Shown: one piece after another, positions 10,198-21,391 of the stretch | Numbering within the stretch: the stretch's first letter is position 1 | How the letters are laid out: every line of letters begins with the position of its first letter | Source: Collibacillus ludicampi | GTDB taxonomy: Bacteria > Bacillota > Bacilli > Tumebacillales > BOQE01 | NCBI RefSeq assembly: GCF_023705585.1 | Contig: NZ_BOQE01000001.1 | Coordinates: forward strand, 273,642-337,641 | Reading direction: 5' to 3' | Length of the DNA stretch: 64,000 bases | Made by a program: the position numbers and the translations under genes | The notes under the pieces: generated by a model | Database searches by the model: none | Seen by the model: only the letters and a program-made list of their open reading frames with translations | What the model was told of the DNA's origin: nothing

Positions 10198-10539
10198 TAG
10201 CCACCCATGCCACGTGGGCGGCGCCATCAGAGGATTAAAAGTTTCTTGTGCTGGAAGAGAGATTTAAGCTGCCTAATACAACGGAGTATCTTTTGTGTGG
10301 GTTGTATCGCTTTGCAGCGCAGAGGTGAGTTGAAGGTCGTTCCGCTTCCTTTATACCGTTAAGAGGCTTATGCTTTGCGCGTAATAGCGACCTTGGAGGT
10401 CGTCTTGCAACATTTGTTTATTATTCCATGCAAGACGACCTCCACGGAGCATGAGCGCAAAGCATATGCCTCAATGACAACCTTCATCGAACCCAAGCGC
10501 AAAGCGATACACCCACACAAGCACTCATTTTCAAGATAG
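10198..10539. repeat. Fold-back repeat element, copy R1
   Basis: This intergenic element of about 340 bp lies between recO and glyS. It shares its whole layout with R2 (21055-21353): a 5' segment containing CATCAGAGGAT, an outer inverted repeat (10283-10315 with 10497-10526), an inner GCTTATGCTTTGCGC/GCGCAAAGCATATGC pair, a perfect 15-bp central stem (10395-10409 with 10439-10453), and a common 3' end TCAAGATAG. The two arms can fold into one long imperfect hairpin. It encodes no credible protein. Small open frames inside it are not conserved with R2. Confidence 0.85.
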
Positions 10540-10587
10540 CATAGCAAACGAATGAATCTGGTGTCAATGTTGTCCTGCATCCGCCGC

Positions 10588-11349
10588 TTAAAGTTTATAA
10601 CGATCCATTTGTTCAAGAAAATGGCGTGACTTCAGTGTCACGCCTGTATACTCGTCATAATACTGGCGTATCACGCTGGCCAGTTGCCGTTTCACCTCAT
10701 CCTGCACGGATATTGTCCCTATACGGCTGATATCTATCATTTGGAACAGCCGCATCAATTTAAAAACGGCAGGTTTCATCCAAATGGCTTGCGGATCGGC
10801 ATCATGACAAGATTCACATAAAGGTCCTGCTAGGCGGATCGAAAAGCGAACGGCTAGACTTATTTCTTTCCTGCAATGGGTACAGTGCAGGAGATCCGGT
10901 TCGATCCCCGCCACGCGCAACATCTTTATCTCGAAAATGCGGATTAAGATTTCTGCGTCTTTACCTGCTGCTATCTGGTGCAACATGTTTAAAACGAGAA
11001 AAAAGAGTCCTTGCGAGGGCTCTCTTTCCTCAACGAAACGCTCAGTCAATTCCATCACATAAGCGGTATATGCCGTTTTGTATAAATCTTCGCGAATCGA
11101 CCGGAAGGATTCAATCACTTCCGCTTGGGATGCACGTAACATTCCTTTGCCGCCGCCATACAAAATCCAATGTCCATGGGTGAAAGGTTGGGAAGCTGCT
11201 GTGAGGCGGCTCTGTGGCTTCTTTGCTCCGCCTGCCATTACGGACAATTTGCCGAAATCTCTTGTCAACAATGTGACGATTTTATTCGTTTCCCCGTAAT
11301 CGATCCCTCTCAAGACGATCGCTTCTGTCTTATACACCGCATTCTCCAT
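10588..11349 (-). CDS. recO: DNA repair protein RecO
   Basis: RecO acts with RecR to load RecA on SSB-coated single-stranded DNA. The 253-residue product has the N-terminal OB fold (KTEAIVLRGIDYGETNKIVTL), a helical middle and a zinc site CTHC followed later by CESC. It lies 10 bp downstream of yqzL, as in Bacillus, with GGAG just before the ATG. Confidence 0.95.
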   Translation of the reverse strand: MENAVYKTEAIVLRGIDYGETNKIVTLLTRDFGKLSVMAGGAKKPQSRLTAASQPFTHGHWILYGGGKGMLRASQAEVIESFRSIREDLYKTAYTAYVMELTERFVEEREPSQGLFFLVLNMLHQIAAGKDAEILIRIFEIKMLRVAGIEPDLLHCTHCRKEISLAVRFSIRLAGPLCESCHDADPQAIWMKPAVFKLMRLFQMIDISRIGTISVQDEVKRQLASVIRQYYDEYTGVTLKSRHFLEQMDRYKL

Positions 11350-11359
11350 CTCCTGCAGA

Positions 11360-11509
11360 TCATTCTTGCGTCGTTACCAATGTGCTATCGAAGGTTTCCG
11401 CTCCCTCTTCATGTTCAACTTGTCGTTCCATAGCCTCGTGCTCTTTATACAGAAGGTAAGCATCGATCGATCCTGTTGCAGTAAAAAAACGCCATGAAAA
11501 ATCCCGCAT
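11360..11509 (-). CDS. yqzL: YqzL family small protein
   Basis: This 49-residue protein lies between era and recO, the same place as yqzL in Bacillus. Its N-terminus MRDFSWRFFTATGSIDAYLL matches the family pattern M-x-x-F-x-W...TG-x-x-D-x-YLL. The ATG at 11509 is favoured over the in-frame ATG at 11518, because AAAGGATGA would then sit at proper spacing. The family has no assigned function. The 157 bp between this gene and era hold no other gene. Confidence 0.8.
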   Translation of the reverse strand: MRDFSWRFFTATGSIDAYLLYKEHEAMERQVEHEEGAETFDSTLVTTQE

Positions 11510-11676
11510 GTCGCTCATCCTTTCCGTAGAAGAGTGAGGTACTCTCTTGTACTTCTATCATTTCAAACTCTTCTTTCTTATATACTATGGAAAAGATGGC
11601 AAACATGCTCCCGTCACTCATGCCAGTGCTTCAGGAGATGCTCAGCCCTAATTGTCCCTTTTTAACCCGTCTGATT

Positions 11677-12982
<1,306 letters not shown>

Positions 12983-13016
12983 TCATTCGCCGAAAATCTA
13001 TAGGTAAAACGGGACC

Positions 13017-13496
13017 TCAGCGATGGCGAGCCTTCTTGATCGCGAGGTATCCGAATGTAAGCACGAAACAAATTCCTAAATACAAAAATGACAAAACGAT
13101 TGCGTAGGATTCCAAATGATGAAAGTTACGCAATCGCAGTGGAAACAGTTTGTCATAGAAGACCAATATCCCTACGACAACAGCGTGAAGCGCCGTCAAT
13201 AAAACAGCGGCCGCGGCGACATCCTTGGCGATCTTCGCCAAGCGATGATAGCGGACAACCATGAGATCAACGACAGCCTCAATCGCCGTGTTGATCAATT
13301 CTGCCGCAATGACAAGCACAATCGCAAAAAAGAGCAGGATCATCTCTATCTTGGTTACGTCCAACAAGAGTGCTAGAATCATGACGAGAAGGGTAATACC
13401 TAAATGAATACGCATGTTTCGTTGCGTGAGAATCGCATAGGTCATGCCTTCGATCGCATATCCTATGCTCGCCAAAATCTGTTTCCAAACACGCAA
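13017..13496 (-). CDS. dgkA: Undecaprenol/diacylglycerol kinase
   Basis: This membrane kinase of the DgkA family phosphorylates undecaprenol in Gram-positives to feed the lipid carrier pool. The family motif AAELINTAIEAVVDL and KDVAAAAVLL are present. Start is a TTG at 13496 after GAGAGG. The product has 159 residues, longer than the roughly 120 of Bacillus, because a fourth hydrophobic helix (about residues 127-150) and a basic tail follow the usual three. It lies 6 bp downstream of ybeY. Confidence 0.92.
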   Translation of the reverse strand: MRVWKQILASIGYAIEGMTYAILTQRNMRIHLGITLLVMILALLLDVTKIEMILLFFAIVLVIAAELINTAIEAVVDLMVVRYHRLAKIAKDVAAAAVLLTALHAVVVGILVFYDKLFPLRLRNFHHLESYAIVLSFLYLGICFVLTFGYLAIKKARHR

Positions 13497-13502
13497 GAGG
13501 GA

Positions 13503-14009
13503 TCATCCTCTCGTAAGTCCGATCTGTTCCAAGATCGCTCTTTGCCTCGAAAACATTTCCTTTTCGTCTTCTTCGTTCATGTGATCATAACCGAGCAGAT
13601 GGAGAAAACCGTGTATCGCCAAGAACGCCAATTCACGCTCAAGCGAATGCCCGTACTCTTCCGCCTGCCTGATGGCGGTTGGCAGAGAGATCACAATATC
13701 CCCTAACGGCTGTTCTTCAATTTCGTCTTCCAGATCGTCATATACGATGTCCGGTTCATCTTCAATGGATTCGTTCATCGCAAATGAAAGGACATCTGTT
13801 GACGCATCCTTGTTACGATAGGTGCGGTTCAATTCCCGGATCGTTTCGTCATCGACGATCGTGACCGCGACATCAACCGTTTCACAACCTTCATAACTCG
13901 CTGCCGCCATAATCGCTTTGGTTAGCAAATCGTCTACATCAACCGGCAGATCCATTTCAACTTCTTGAATCACTTCCACTGAAACGTCCACTTTCATTCC
14001 CCATTTCAC
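13503..14009 (-). CDS. ybeY: Endoribonuclease YbeY
   Basis: YbeY is a zinc endonuclease of 16S rRNA 3' maturation and ribosome quality control. The 168-residue product has the zinc motif [11 protein letters not shown] near the C-terminus. An acidic insert (about residues 83-100, rich in D and E) sits before the catalytic part. The start overlaps the pgpH stop by four bases. An internal ATG at codon 5 is an alternative start. Confidence 0.95.
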   Translation of the reverse strand: MKWGMKVDVSVEVIQEVEMDLPVDVDDLLTKAIMAAASYEGCETVDVAVTIVDDETIRELNRTYRNKDASTDVLSFAMNESIEDEPDIVYDDLEDEIEEQPLGDIVISLPTAIRQAEEYGHSLERELAFLAIHGFLHLLGYDHMNEEDEKEMFSRQRAILEQIGLTRG

Positions 14010-16102
14010 GATTGCTTAGGCGGATCGGGATATTCGATCCGCGAATGATAGATCCCGTTCAATGTCCTCATAAAAGATTCGGCCAATGTATCCAAGTCTT
14101 TTAAGGTAATGTCACATTCATCCAATTGCCCGTCATTCAAACGGTCTTTGATAATTTTGCGTATCACTGCTTCAATGCGGTTGGGATTGGGACGGCTCAT
14201 CGCCCGCACGGCCGCTTCTACCGCATCACATAACATCACGATTGCGGCCTCTTTGGTTTGAGGCTTCGGTCCGGGATAGCGGAAATCGTCCACTTGCACA
14301 GTACCGCTCTTATCCTGTTCCCGCGCTTTATTATAAAAATACCAGAGAACCGTCGTCCCGTGATGCTGTTCGCATATATCGCGAATCGGTTTTGGCAATC
14401 GGTAATGCTCCTGCATCTCCAATCCATCCCGCACATGCGAAGTGATAATCAAGTGAGAGAGACTGGGAGCAATCTTATCATGCGGGTTTTCTTTTGACAT
14501 CTGATTTTCGATAAAAAATACGGGACGCTTCGATTTACCCACATCATGAAAATAAGCCCCGACACGACATAACAACGGATTGGCACCGATCTGTTCCGCC
14601 GCCGTTTCCGCCAAATTGCCAACGATCAAACTATGATGGTACGTCCCGGGGGCTTCCATCAGTAACTTACGTAATAACGGATGGTTCGGATTCGATAACT
14701 CTAGCAAACTCACCGGTGTTAAAAGTCCAAAGATGCTCTCCAAAAACGGCAAAATGCCGATTGTTAGTATTGCCGACAATAAGCCATTGACCAAGCCGAA
14801 CAGGAGTGCCTGAAAGAAACCTCGCCACCCCATATCCGTACTCGAGAGTAAGGCTTGTACAGTGGCGATCGCCAAGAGATTGACACCTGCAACCAAGAAA
14901 CCGGCACGCATGATGACCAACCGGTGTTTGACTTTCGCCACCGCAAAAACACCCGTCAATGCGGAAACAAGACCAACGAATAAAAATTGAAACCTGTAAT
15001 CGAAAGCGAGCCCGGTGAGGACTGTGAATACGATCGCACAAACGACACCTAATGGCGCATCAAACAAAATAGTCACAAGCATCGTGCCAAAAGCCAGCGG
15101 AGCCAAGTAGCCGATCGACGTTTCGTTCAGGGAAGACGCCAAGCCCACCGTCTTAATGCTCGATGTTGTAAGCAATATGATGATCGCTAGCAATAAGAGC
15201 AAGTTGTTATCGGACGCCACTTTCGAGCCTACCCGCTGCAGATACACTTCGATGATAGCTAGCGTAAACAAAAGAATGCCCAATAGACCGAAATATATGC
15301 GATAATTTAAAGATTCGGAGAGTAATTTCAGGTCTGCCAATCGCGAAAGTGTATCTTCCGTTATTACCTGACCTCGCTTGACGATCAACTCGCCTTTATT
15401 GATGCGCACCTCCGGTACTTCTCGCATCGCTTTATCGCGCATCTGTTCCGTTGCTCTTTGATCATACAACATATTCGGTTGCAATACCTGAAGAACCACA
15501 GCCTGTATGACCAATCGCGCATCTTTGCTCAAATCCAAAGGGACAAGCATCTGACTCAACGTATCTTTGGCGCCGGCCATCGCTTCTTGGTCAAATTCCT
15601 TGCCGAGAAACTGTTGGATAATCCGGTTCGTTTCGTTGTGTAAAACGGATATCTGGTCGGGAGGAATTCCCAACATTTTCTCGTAAACGTCATTTGACAG
15701 ATTGGGTAACTGACCCTCTTTTTTCAAAATCTCGATTTTCTGGCTGACAGTCTTATCTTTGTCACCGACGACCTGTTCTAATGCGCCGTATAAACGATCG
15801 GCGCTTTTTAACGCCTTGTCTTCGACGGTCGGATCCAAATAATATTGTTTCGGTACTTTCCTGGCCGCTTCTTCTCGAGCCAACTCCGTCTGTTTCTGGT
15901 CAATCGCATCCGTTGGAGCCTTGATATCGCTCAGAGCAATATCACCTACACGGTAATCGTATTGTGTAGGTGTCACATTCCCTAAAAACAGTACGTAAAG
16001 CAAGACAAGCAGACAGCCGTAAATCGTTGCGCGTATCCATTTACTTTGGCCTAACTTTGGGGTAAACGACATTTGCCGCAATCGCTTCAGACTTTGAATC
16101 AT
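14006..16102 (-). CDS. pgpH: 7TM-HD cyclic-di-AMP phosphodiesterase PgpH (YqfF)
   Basis: This membrane phosphodiesterase degrades cyclic-di-AMP. The 698-residue product has an N-terminal membrane helix (about 27-45), a large extracellular 7TMR-HDED domain, seven membrane helices (about 265-470) and a cytosolic HD domain with [13 protein letters not shown] and YFHDVGK. Length and architecture are normal. AAGGAG precedes the ATG. It lies between phoH and ybeY as in Bacillus. Confidence 0.95.
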   Translation of the reverse strand: MIQSLKRLRQMSFTPKLGQSKWIRATIYGCLLVLLYVLFLGNVTPTQYDYRVGDIALSDIKAPTDAIDQKQTELAREEAARKVPKQYYLDPTVEDKALKSADRLYGALEQVVGDKDKTVSQKIEILKKEGQLPNLSNDVYEKMLGIPPDQISVLHNETNRIIQQFLGKEFDQEAMAGAKDTLSQMLVPLDLSKDARLVIQAVVLQVLQPNMLYDQRATEQMRDKAMREVPEVRINKGELIVKRGQVITEDTLSRLADLKLLSESLNYRIYFGLLGILLFTLAIIEVYLQRVGSKVASDNNLLLLLAIIILLTTSSIKTVGLASSLNETSIGYLAPLAFGTMLVTILFDAPLGVVCAIVFTVLTGLAFDYRFQFLFVGLVSALTGVFAVAKVKHRLVIMRAGFLVAGVNLLAIATVQALLSSTDMGWRGFFQALLFGLVNGLLSAILTIGILPFLESIFGLLTPVSLLELSNPNHPLLRKLLMEAPGTYHHSLIVGNLAETAAEQIGANPLLCRVGAYFHDVGKSKRPVFFIENQMSKENPHDKIAPSLSHLIITSHVRDGLEMQEHYRLPKPIRDICEQHHGTTVLWYFYNKAREQDKSGTVQVDDFRYPGPKPQTKEAAIVMLCDAVEAAVRAMSRPNPNRIEAVIRKIIKDRLNDGQLDECDITLKDLDTLAESFMRTLNGIYHSRIEYPDPPKQS

Positions 16103-16145
16103 ATGATTTCGACTCCTTAATCCCCCTCGTCATGCTAACCAAAAA

Positions 16146-17135
16146 CTATTCGGCTCGTTGTAAAGCATCATCTGTCTGATACGCTGTTATAATCCTTTGT
16201 ACCAAATGATGGCGCACGACATCTTGCTCTTTGAGATGGATAAACGCAATTTCGTCGATCGAGTGTAAAATTCTCGCTGCATCATTTAATCCGGAACGCT
16301 TCCCGCGAGGCAAATCGATCTGTGTTACATCACCTGTGATCACCATTTTCGAGCCAAACCCCAAACGCGTAAGGAACATCTTCATTTGTTCCGGCGTTGT
16401 ATTTTGTGCTTCATCCAAAATGACAAACGAATCTTCGAGTGTACGCCCGCGCATATATGCGAGCGGAGCAATCTCAATGATCCCGCGTTCCAGGGAACGC
16501 TGCACGTTTTCACTTCCGAAAACATCATAGAGTGCATCATACAAGGGACGCAAATACGGATCGACTTTCTCTTGAAGATCCCCTGGGAGAAATCCCAAGT
16601 TCTCACCCGCTTCCACTGCTGGACGGGTCAAAACGATCTTCTTCACCTGGCCTTTGCGTAAGGCGCTGACCGCCATGACTACAGCCAAGTAGGTTTTACC
16701 GGTTCCGGCAGGCCCGATGCCGAAAACGATATCGTGTTTGCGGATTGCTTGAATATATTCACGTTGCCCCAACGTTTTGATCTTGATAGGCTTCCCCTTA
16801 AAATTAGTTCCAATTTCCTCCGTAAATAATTCAAGCAGCTCTTCTGCCGAGCCTTGCTTCGCCATAGTGATCGCATACGTAACCTCGCGTTCGCTAATCT
16901 TCTGTCCTTTTCGTACCAATTGCACCAAGACGGACAAGAGGCTTTTCAACACGTCGATTTCTTCCGCCCCACCCGTCATGGTGAGCTCGGTTCCGCGTGC
17001 TAAAAACTTGGCCTGAAAGCTCGCCTCTATTCGCTTTAAATGGGTATCTTGAGGTCCGAATAATAGGGCAGCTTCTTGATTATCTCGCAACGAGATTTTA
17101 TATGTCACTAATTCTTTATCCAACAGAAGATCCAT
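16146..17135 (-). CDS. phoH: PhoH family ATPase
   Basis: This is a cytosolic PhoH-like P-loop ATPase, presumed to be an RNA-linked NTPase. The 329-residue product has Walker A GPAGTGKTYLA, Walker B FVILDEAQN, and the sensor segment KMVITGDVTQIDLP. AAGGGG abuts the ATG at 17135, so a slightly later start such as the TTG at codon 5 is possible. It lies 18 bp after yqfD and upstream of pgpH. Confidence 0.95.
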   Translation of the reverse strand: MDLLLDKELVTYKISLRDNQEAALLFGPQDTHLKRIEASFQAKFLARGTELTMTGGAEEIDVLKSLLSVLVQLVRKGQKISEREVTYAITMAKQGSAEELLELFTEEIGTNFKGKPIKIKTLGQREYIQAIRKHDIVFGIGPAGTGKTYLAVVMAVSALRKGQVKKIVLTRPAVEAGENLGFLPGDLQEKVDPYLRPLYDALYDVFGSENVQRSLERGIIEIAPLAYMRGRTLEDSFVILDEAQNTTPEQMKMFLTRLGFGSKMVITGDVTQIDLPRGKRSGLNDAARILHSIDEIAFIHLKEQDVVRHHLVQRIITAYQTDDALQRAE

Positions 17136-17153
17136 CCCCTTCTCTCACGGCTT

Positions 17154-18362
17154 CTACGTCTGATTCTGCGATTGTTCTGCGGGCGTTTGTTGATAGGTTT
17201 GAGGTTTTCCAATATCTTCAACAACATCTGTCCATACTTTTACGTATAGCTTACCATGCTCCAACTTCTCCTGTAAAATTTTTTGCGCAATCACACGCCC
17301 GTCTTTCCCCATTTTTGTCCCCACGTCTGCACGTGCAGTCTCGAGAGCTTTCTGACGTGCTTCTTCGCGCGTCAAGGTCACCGACTCCTCATGAACTTCC
17401 TTGATGTCCACCTTGCGCCATTTGATGGGTAAGGTAAAAGAACCGATTGTGAATGTTCGATCATCCTCACTTGCATTATACGCAGGATATGGCGGTTTGC
17501 CATACCCCCAAATTTGAATGGGGAAAGAACCTAATACAAGATAATCTTTGTTCACATGCTCACCCGTATATACCATACGCTTCGTTGAAAGGGGTATTAT
17601 TACATCCGAGGTATACCATACATCCGCTTCCACTTTTCCTTTAGCCGCTACATGCACCGTACCTCCACCGAGCGATCCGGAAATGAGCATATCTCCCGGA
17701 TTGACCAACTGACCGCGGGTAACTGTCGCTTTCCCTTTCGAGACGAAAATATCGCGGATCGTCCCTTTCTTCTTTGCCACAATATTCTGTGGATGATTCG
17801 GTTCCGGCTTAATTCCGGGCACTTTTTCAACGACTTGTATATGAACCTTTGTCCCATGAATACTCACACCGACCCAGGACAATTCGGGGACTTTGTCCAA
17901 AAGTTCGGCTTGCAAAATATCGGTATCGGGTAATCGCCCGAGCCATTGACCTCGATAAATGCCCACTTGTTTGGCAGCCGCCCGTATGGTTTCCGGGGAG
18001 AGTTTATTTGTACCTTCAATTTCTACATTCCAGACAATCGATGTGAGAAAATACAGACAGACTACAAATAAACCCGCACCGATCAGAAACGTTTTGCGAT
18101 GTGTCGCACGCTTGATATAGAAAGGCAGACCAATCCTCCGTCCAAAGCGAACCTTAGTACGGGTACGGCGAATATGAGGGAGCAGCTGCCAGAAATCTTG
18201 TCTGCGCATTTTGAACATGACACTGCCGTCTTTGTGATACCGGATTTCCCAAAGAAGAATATTCTCTCGCGTAGCCTGATTAATTAACTCAGGAATTCGG
18301 TTTCCGTATATTTGTACGATGATATACCCTTTAATGAAATCCCACAGCCATCTGCCGAGCAT
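17154..18362 (-). CDS. yqfD: Sporulation protein YqfD
   Basis: YqfD is a membrane protein needed for efficient sporulation in Bacillus, where it belongs to the sigma-E regulon. The 402-residue product has one hydrophobic helix (about residues 92-112), followed by a large domain that begins NVEIEGTNKLSPE, a POTRA-like start. The C-terminal tail is rich in Q, T and P. GGAGGGG precedes the ATG. It lies 14 bp downstream of yqfC. Confidence 0.92.
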   Translation of the reverse strand: MLGRWLWDFIKGYIIVQIYGNRIPELINQATRENILLWEIRYHKDGSVMFKMRRQDFWQLLPHIRRTRTKVRFGRRIGLPFYIKRATHRKTFLIGAGLFVVCLYFLTSIVWNVEIEGTNKLSPETIRAAAKQVGIYRGQWLGRLPDTDILQAELLDKVPELSWVGVSIHGTKVHIQVVEKVPGIKPEPNHPQNIVAKKKGTIRDIFVSKGKATVTRGQLVNPGDMLISGSLGGGTVHVAAKGKVEADVWYTSDVIIPLSTKRMVYTGEHVNKDYLVLGSFPIQIWGYGKPPYPAYNASEDDRTFTIGSFTLPIKWRKVDIKEVHEESVTLTREEARQKALETARADVGTKMGKDGRVIAQKILQEKLEHGKLYVKVWTDVVEDIGKPQTYQQTPAEQSQNQT

Positions 18363-18376
18363 CGAAGCAGCCCCTC

Positions 18377-18658
18377 CTAGTGTACATACTGAATTCCGTC
18401 AATTTCACCTTCGATCAGAATCTCTTTCGAAAAAATGGATTTCACGACCAAATGTTTGCCGAGTATGATCATTTCACCTTGGTTCAATGCTAGACGCAAA
18501 CGATGATCGGTGAATTCAACGATTCCTTTATGATTTTCCACGTATAGTTGCAAGCCACCGATAATCGTGATACGGGGGAGGTCCAATATCGCATCTTTGG
18601 GTATTTCCATGAGATTGGCAACCGCTTGGCGTAGCCGGCGACTGAGCGATGTCCGCAC
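18377..18658 (-). CDS. yqfC: Sporulation protein YqfC
   Basis: This is a small YabP/YqfC family sporulation protein of 93 residues, with LPRITIIGGLQLYVENHKGI as the recognisable core. I chose the GTG at 18658 because GGAGGGGG lies seven bases upstream. The open frame continues 76 codons further, but that extension has no family similarity and crosses the ribosome binding site. It begins the yqfC-yqfD pair. Confidence 0.9.
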   Translation of the reverse strand: MRTSLSRRLRQAVANLMEIPKDAILDLPRITIIGGLQLYVENHKGIVEFTDHRLRLALNQGEMIILGKHLVVKSIFSKEILIEGEIDGIQYVH

Positions 18659-18772
18659 AGCATTTCCCCCTCCTTCCTCTTCTATGACGATATGCCAGTT
18701 ACGTAGTAGGTAGTACCTTTTGTTTGGGCATCCGAACTTCGGAAACGACTCATCTTCTGCGGGAGGGTGCGT

Positions 18773-18949
18773 ATGCTTGAAGAAAAAAGAACTCGGTATG
18801 AAAAACAGTACGATCTTACGAAAATTTTGCAGGTGGTCTACGCAAAAGGAGATACTGGAGAGAGAATGAAGATTATCGGAAACCATGAGGTTGATAATTC
18901 CGATAACTGCTCAGAGAGGCCGATGAAGAGAGGAAATTCACTGAAATAG
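18773..18949 (+). CDS. Possible small charged protein
   Basis: A 58-codon open frame starts at ATG 18773 with GGGAGGG at good spacing. The product is highly charged (MLEEKRTRYEKQYD at the start) and resembles no family I know. It is divergent from yqfC in the 363-bp interval 18659-19021, which otherwise holds only the yqeY terminator. It may be chance. Confidence 0.28.
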   Translation: MLEEKRTRYEKQYDLTKILQVVYAKGDTGERMKIIGNHEVDNSDNCSERPMKRGNSLK

Positions 18950-18970
18950 AAAACCATCGCTCGTCAAGTA

Positions 18971-19005
18971 AAAAGCCATGTGCAGCTCTCTGGCAACACA
19001 TGGCT
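18971..19005 (-). terminator. Terminator after rpsU-yqeY
   Basis: On the minus strand a 9-bp stem AGCCATGTG/CACATGGCT (18997-19005 with 18974-18982) is followed by TTTTACTT. It ends the rpsU-yqeY transcript and separates it from yqfC. Confidence 0.8.
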
Positions 19006-19021
19006 ACATAGATATTATCCT

Positions 19022-19465
19022 TTATTGAAGGTGCTGCTGAACGAGTTGATTCACTACCTTACCGTCAGCGCGCCCCTTTACTTTGGGCATCAACACAGAC
19101 ATGACTTTACCCATATCCGCTTTCGACGAAGCACCCGTCTCCTGGATCGCTTGTCGTACAAGTTCGGTTAATTCATCTTCAGATAATTGTTTAGGAAGAT
19201 AATCCATCAGTACGTCGATTTCCTGCTTGACAGCTTCGACCAGATCAACACGACCAGCACTTTCGAACGCTTGGAGGGAATCACGCCGCTGCTTGAGTTC
19301 GCGATTCAAAATAGCAAGCACTTCGTCTTCAGACAAGGTCTTCTGTTGGTCAATCTCAGCATTCTTAATCGCCGTACGCACCATGCGGATTGTGGACAAG
19401 CGGATCTTATCCTTGTCCTTCATCGCCTGCTTCATATCTGCATCTAAGCGAGCCCTCAGATCCAC
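19022..19465 (-). CDS. yqeY: GatB/YqeY domain protein
   Basis: This 147-residue protein consists of the YqeY domain, which resembles the tRNA-binding tail of GatB. Its function is not settled. Start is a GTG with GGAGGCAG before it. It lies 16 bp downstream of rpsU, as in most Bacilli. Confidence 0.93.
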   Translation of the reverse strand: MDLRARLDADMKQAMKDKDKIRLSTIRMVRTAIKNAEIDQQKTLSEDEVLAILNRELKQRRDSLQAFESAGRVDLVEAVKQEIDVLMDYLPKQLSEDELTELVRQAIQETGASSKADMGKVMSVLMPKVKGRADGKVVNQLVQQHLQ

Positions 19466-19481
19466 AAAACTGCCTCCTTAA

Positions 19482-19658
19482 TTAGTACTTTCTCTTCTTG
19501 CGAGCAGCTTCTGACTTCTTCTTACGGGCGACGCTCGGTTTTTCGTAGTGCTTGCGCTTCCTCAACTCGGCGAGAATGCCGTCTTTTGCGGTGGCACGCT
19601 TGAATCTACGAAGTGCGCTGTCCAAAGACTCATTCTTGCGAACCTTGATCTCAGACAC
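19482..19658 (-). CDS. rpsU: 30S ribosomal protein S21
   Basis: S21 is a 58-residue basic protein of the small subunit, ending in a lysine/arginine-rich tail ([16 protein letters not shown]). I chose the GTG at 19658 behind GGAGGGAGGG because its N-terminus [20 protein letters not shown] is the family one. The frame is open 16 codons further without support. Confidence 0.97.
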   Translation of the reverse strand: MSEIKVRKNESLDSALRRFKRATAKDGILAELRKRKHYEKPSVARKKKSEAARKKRKY

Positions 19659-19881
19659 CTGATTTCCCTCCCTCCGCCAAACAACATCCAACAAACAGCA
19701 AGTCAAATTTCATCAAAAGACATTATACGCGACAAATTCAAACGATGTCAACCTGATGCAAGGAAAGGAAAGGAATCGGGAGGAATCCACGATGCAACTT
19801 CTATATCAAAATATATGAACTTTGGTTGCGAAAAAGTCTCGCAGTTTTTATGATGGAAGAAAAAACAAGGAGGACGCAACG

Positions 19882-21054
19882 ATGAAACTTCCCATTCGAA
19901 CATTGATGGGCCCTGGCCCTCTGGATGTTCATCCCCGCGTATTGGCTGCCATGAGCCAACCCCTTCTCGGCCATTTGGATCCCGTCTTTCTGGACATGAT
20001 GAATCGCATGATGGACAAATTGCGTTACGTCTTTGAGACGAAAAACGAACTGACGTTAGCCATGTCGGGCACGGGTAGTGCTGGTATGGAAACTGTATTT
20101 GTCAATCTGGTTGAGCCGGGAGACAAGGTGATCGTCGGTGTCAACGGACTCTTTGGTACACGTATGGCGGACGTGGCTTCCCGTTTGGGAGCAGAAGTAA
20201 TCCCGATTGAACAGGAATGGGGACTCCCGATCGCACCTGAACAAATTGAACGAGCTCTTACCCAGAACCCTGATACAAAATTCGTTGCACTGGTTCACGC
20301 GGAAACTTCGACGGGCGTGTGGCAACCATTAGACGAAATCGCTCAAGTGGTGAACAAGTTCGATGCTCTGCTCATCGTTGATGCGGTCACAAGTCTTGCG
20401 GGTATTCCCGTTCAAGTGGACAAGCACAAAATCGACGCTTGTTATTCAGGGACTCAGAAGTGTGTAGGAGCGCCTCCCGGACTTGCGCCTGTGACGTTAT
20501 CCCCTAAGGCATTTGATGTGCTTAAACAGAGAAAAAGCAAGGTTCCCAATTGGTATCTCGATTTGACGATGATCGCAAACTATTGGGGACAAGAACGCTT
20601 CTATCATCATACGGCACCGATTTCCATGATTTATGCCCTCTTTGAAGCGTTGACTTTAATTGAAGAAGAAGGACTGTCAAATGTATATGCACGTCACCTT
20701 CTGAACGGAAGAGCTTTACAAGCAGGACTGCAGGCGATGGGGTTGGAAATGGTCGTGAAGGAAGAACGTTATCGCCTTCCTCAATTAACGGCTGTCCGCA
20801 TTCCTGATGGAATTCAAGATACGCAAGTCCGCGGTCTCTTGCTTGAACGTTACGGCATTGAGATCGGCGGCGGATTGGGGCCGTTTAAAGGAAAGGTTTG
20901 GCGGATCGGACTCATGGGATATTCGTCCAGCCGTAAAAATGTGCTTCTGTTCCTCGCCGCATTGGAGGACATCTTGAACGAATTAGGATATACAAAAAAT
21001 CGAAACCTAGCGGTTGAAGTAGCCTCAAAATTCTACGCGTCCGCAATTTCTTGA
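19882..21054 (+). CDS. Class V aminotransferase, alanine-glyoxylate/serine-pyruvate type
   Basis: This is a PLP-dependent fold type I aminotransferase. The 390-residue product starts MKLPIRTLMGPGPLDVHPRV, typical of the SPT/AGT subgroup that transaminates glyoxylate with serine, alanine or ureidoglycine (PucG). The PLP lysine is in YSGTQKCVGAPPG. AAGGAGG (19867-19873) precedes the ATG. No purine-catabolism or photorespiration gene is adjacent, so the amino donor cannot be chosen from context. Repeat R2 begins directly after its stop codon. Confidence 0.88.
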   Translation: MKLPIRTLMGPGPLDVHPRVLAAMSQPLLGHLDPVFLDMMNRMMDKLRYVFETKNELTLAMSGTGSAGMETVFVNLVEPGDKVIVGVNGLFGTRMADVASRLGAEVIPIEQEWGLPIAPEQIERALTQNPDTKFVALVHAETSTGVWQPLDEIAQVVNKFDALLIVDAVTSLAGIPVQVDKHKIDACYSGTQKCVGAPPGLAPVTLSPKAFDVLKQRKSKVPNWYLDLTMIANYWGQERFYHHTAPISMIYALFEALTLIEEEGLSNVYARHLLNGRALQAGLQAMGLEMVVKEERYRLPQLTAVRIPDGIQDTQVRGLLLERYGIEIGGGLGPFKGKVWRIGLMGYSSSRKNVLLFLAALEDILNELGYTKNRNLAVEVASKFYASAIS

Positions 21055-21353
21055 TAGCCCACCTCGCCACAGGCGGCATCATCAGAGGATGAAAAGTATT
21101 TTGAGTGGAAGAGAAGTTTGAGTTTGCCACAAGCAACAGAGTGGCTTTTGGGTGGATGGTATCGCTTTGCAGCGCAGAGGTGAGTTGAAGGTCGTTCCGC
21201 TTCCTTTAAACCGTTGAGAGGGCATATGCTTTGCGCGTAATAGCGACTTTGAAGGTCGTCTCGCAACATTTGATGATGATTCCATGCGAGACGACCTTCT
21301 CCGAACCCAAGCGCAAAGCGATACATCCACCCAAGCACTCATTTTCAAGATAG
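21055..21353. repeat. Fold-back repeat element, copy R2
   Basis: This element of about 300 bp begins right at the aminotransferase stop codon and ends 38 bp before the next gene. The outer inverted repeat is 21139-21170 with 21311-21340; the perfect 15-bp central stem is 21251-21265 with 21285-21299. Its 5' and 3' boundary sequences match R1. Where R2 differs from R1 in one arm, the opposite arm usually carries the matching change, so pairing is kept. Confidence 0.85.
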
Positions 21354-21391
21354 ACCCTCTGAATTTCGATATTACAAAATGGATGTGTTGA

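Noticed and set aside
10155..10587. T-box leader for glyS
   Set aside because: No T-box core, specifier-loop layout or antiterminator-terminator pair is visible. The interval is filled by repeat R1.
18659..18886. Longer YqfC starting at 18886
   Set aside because: The upstream 76 codons include the GGAGGGGG ribosome binding site of the GTG start and have no YqfC similarity.
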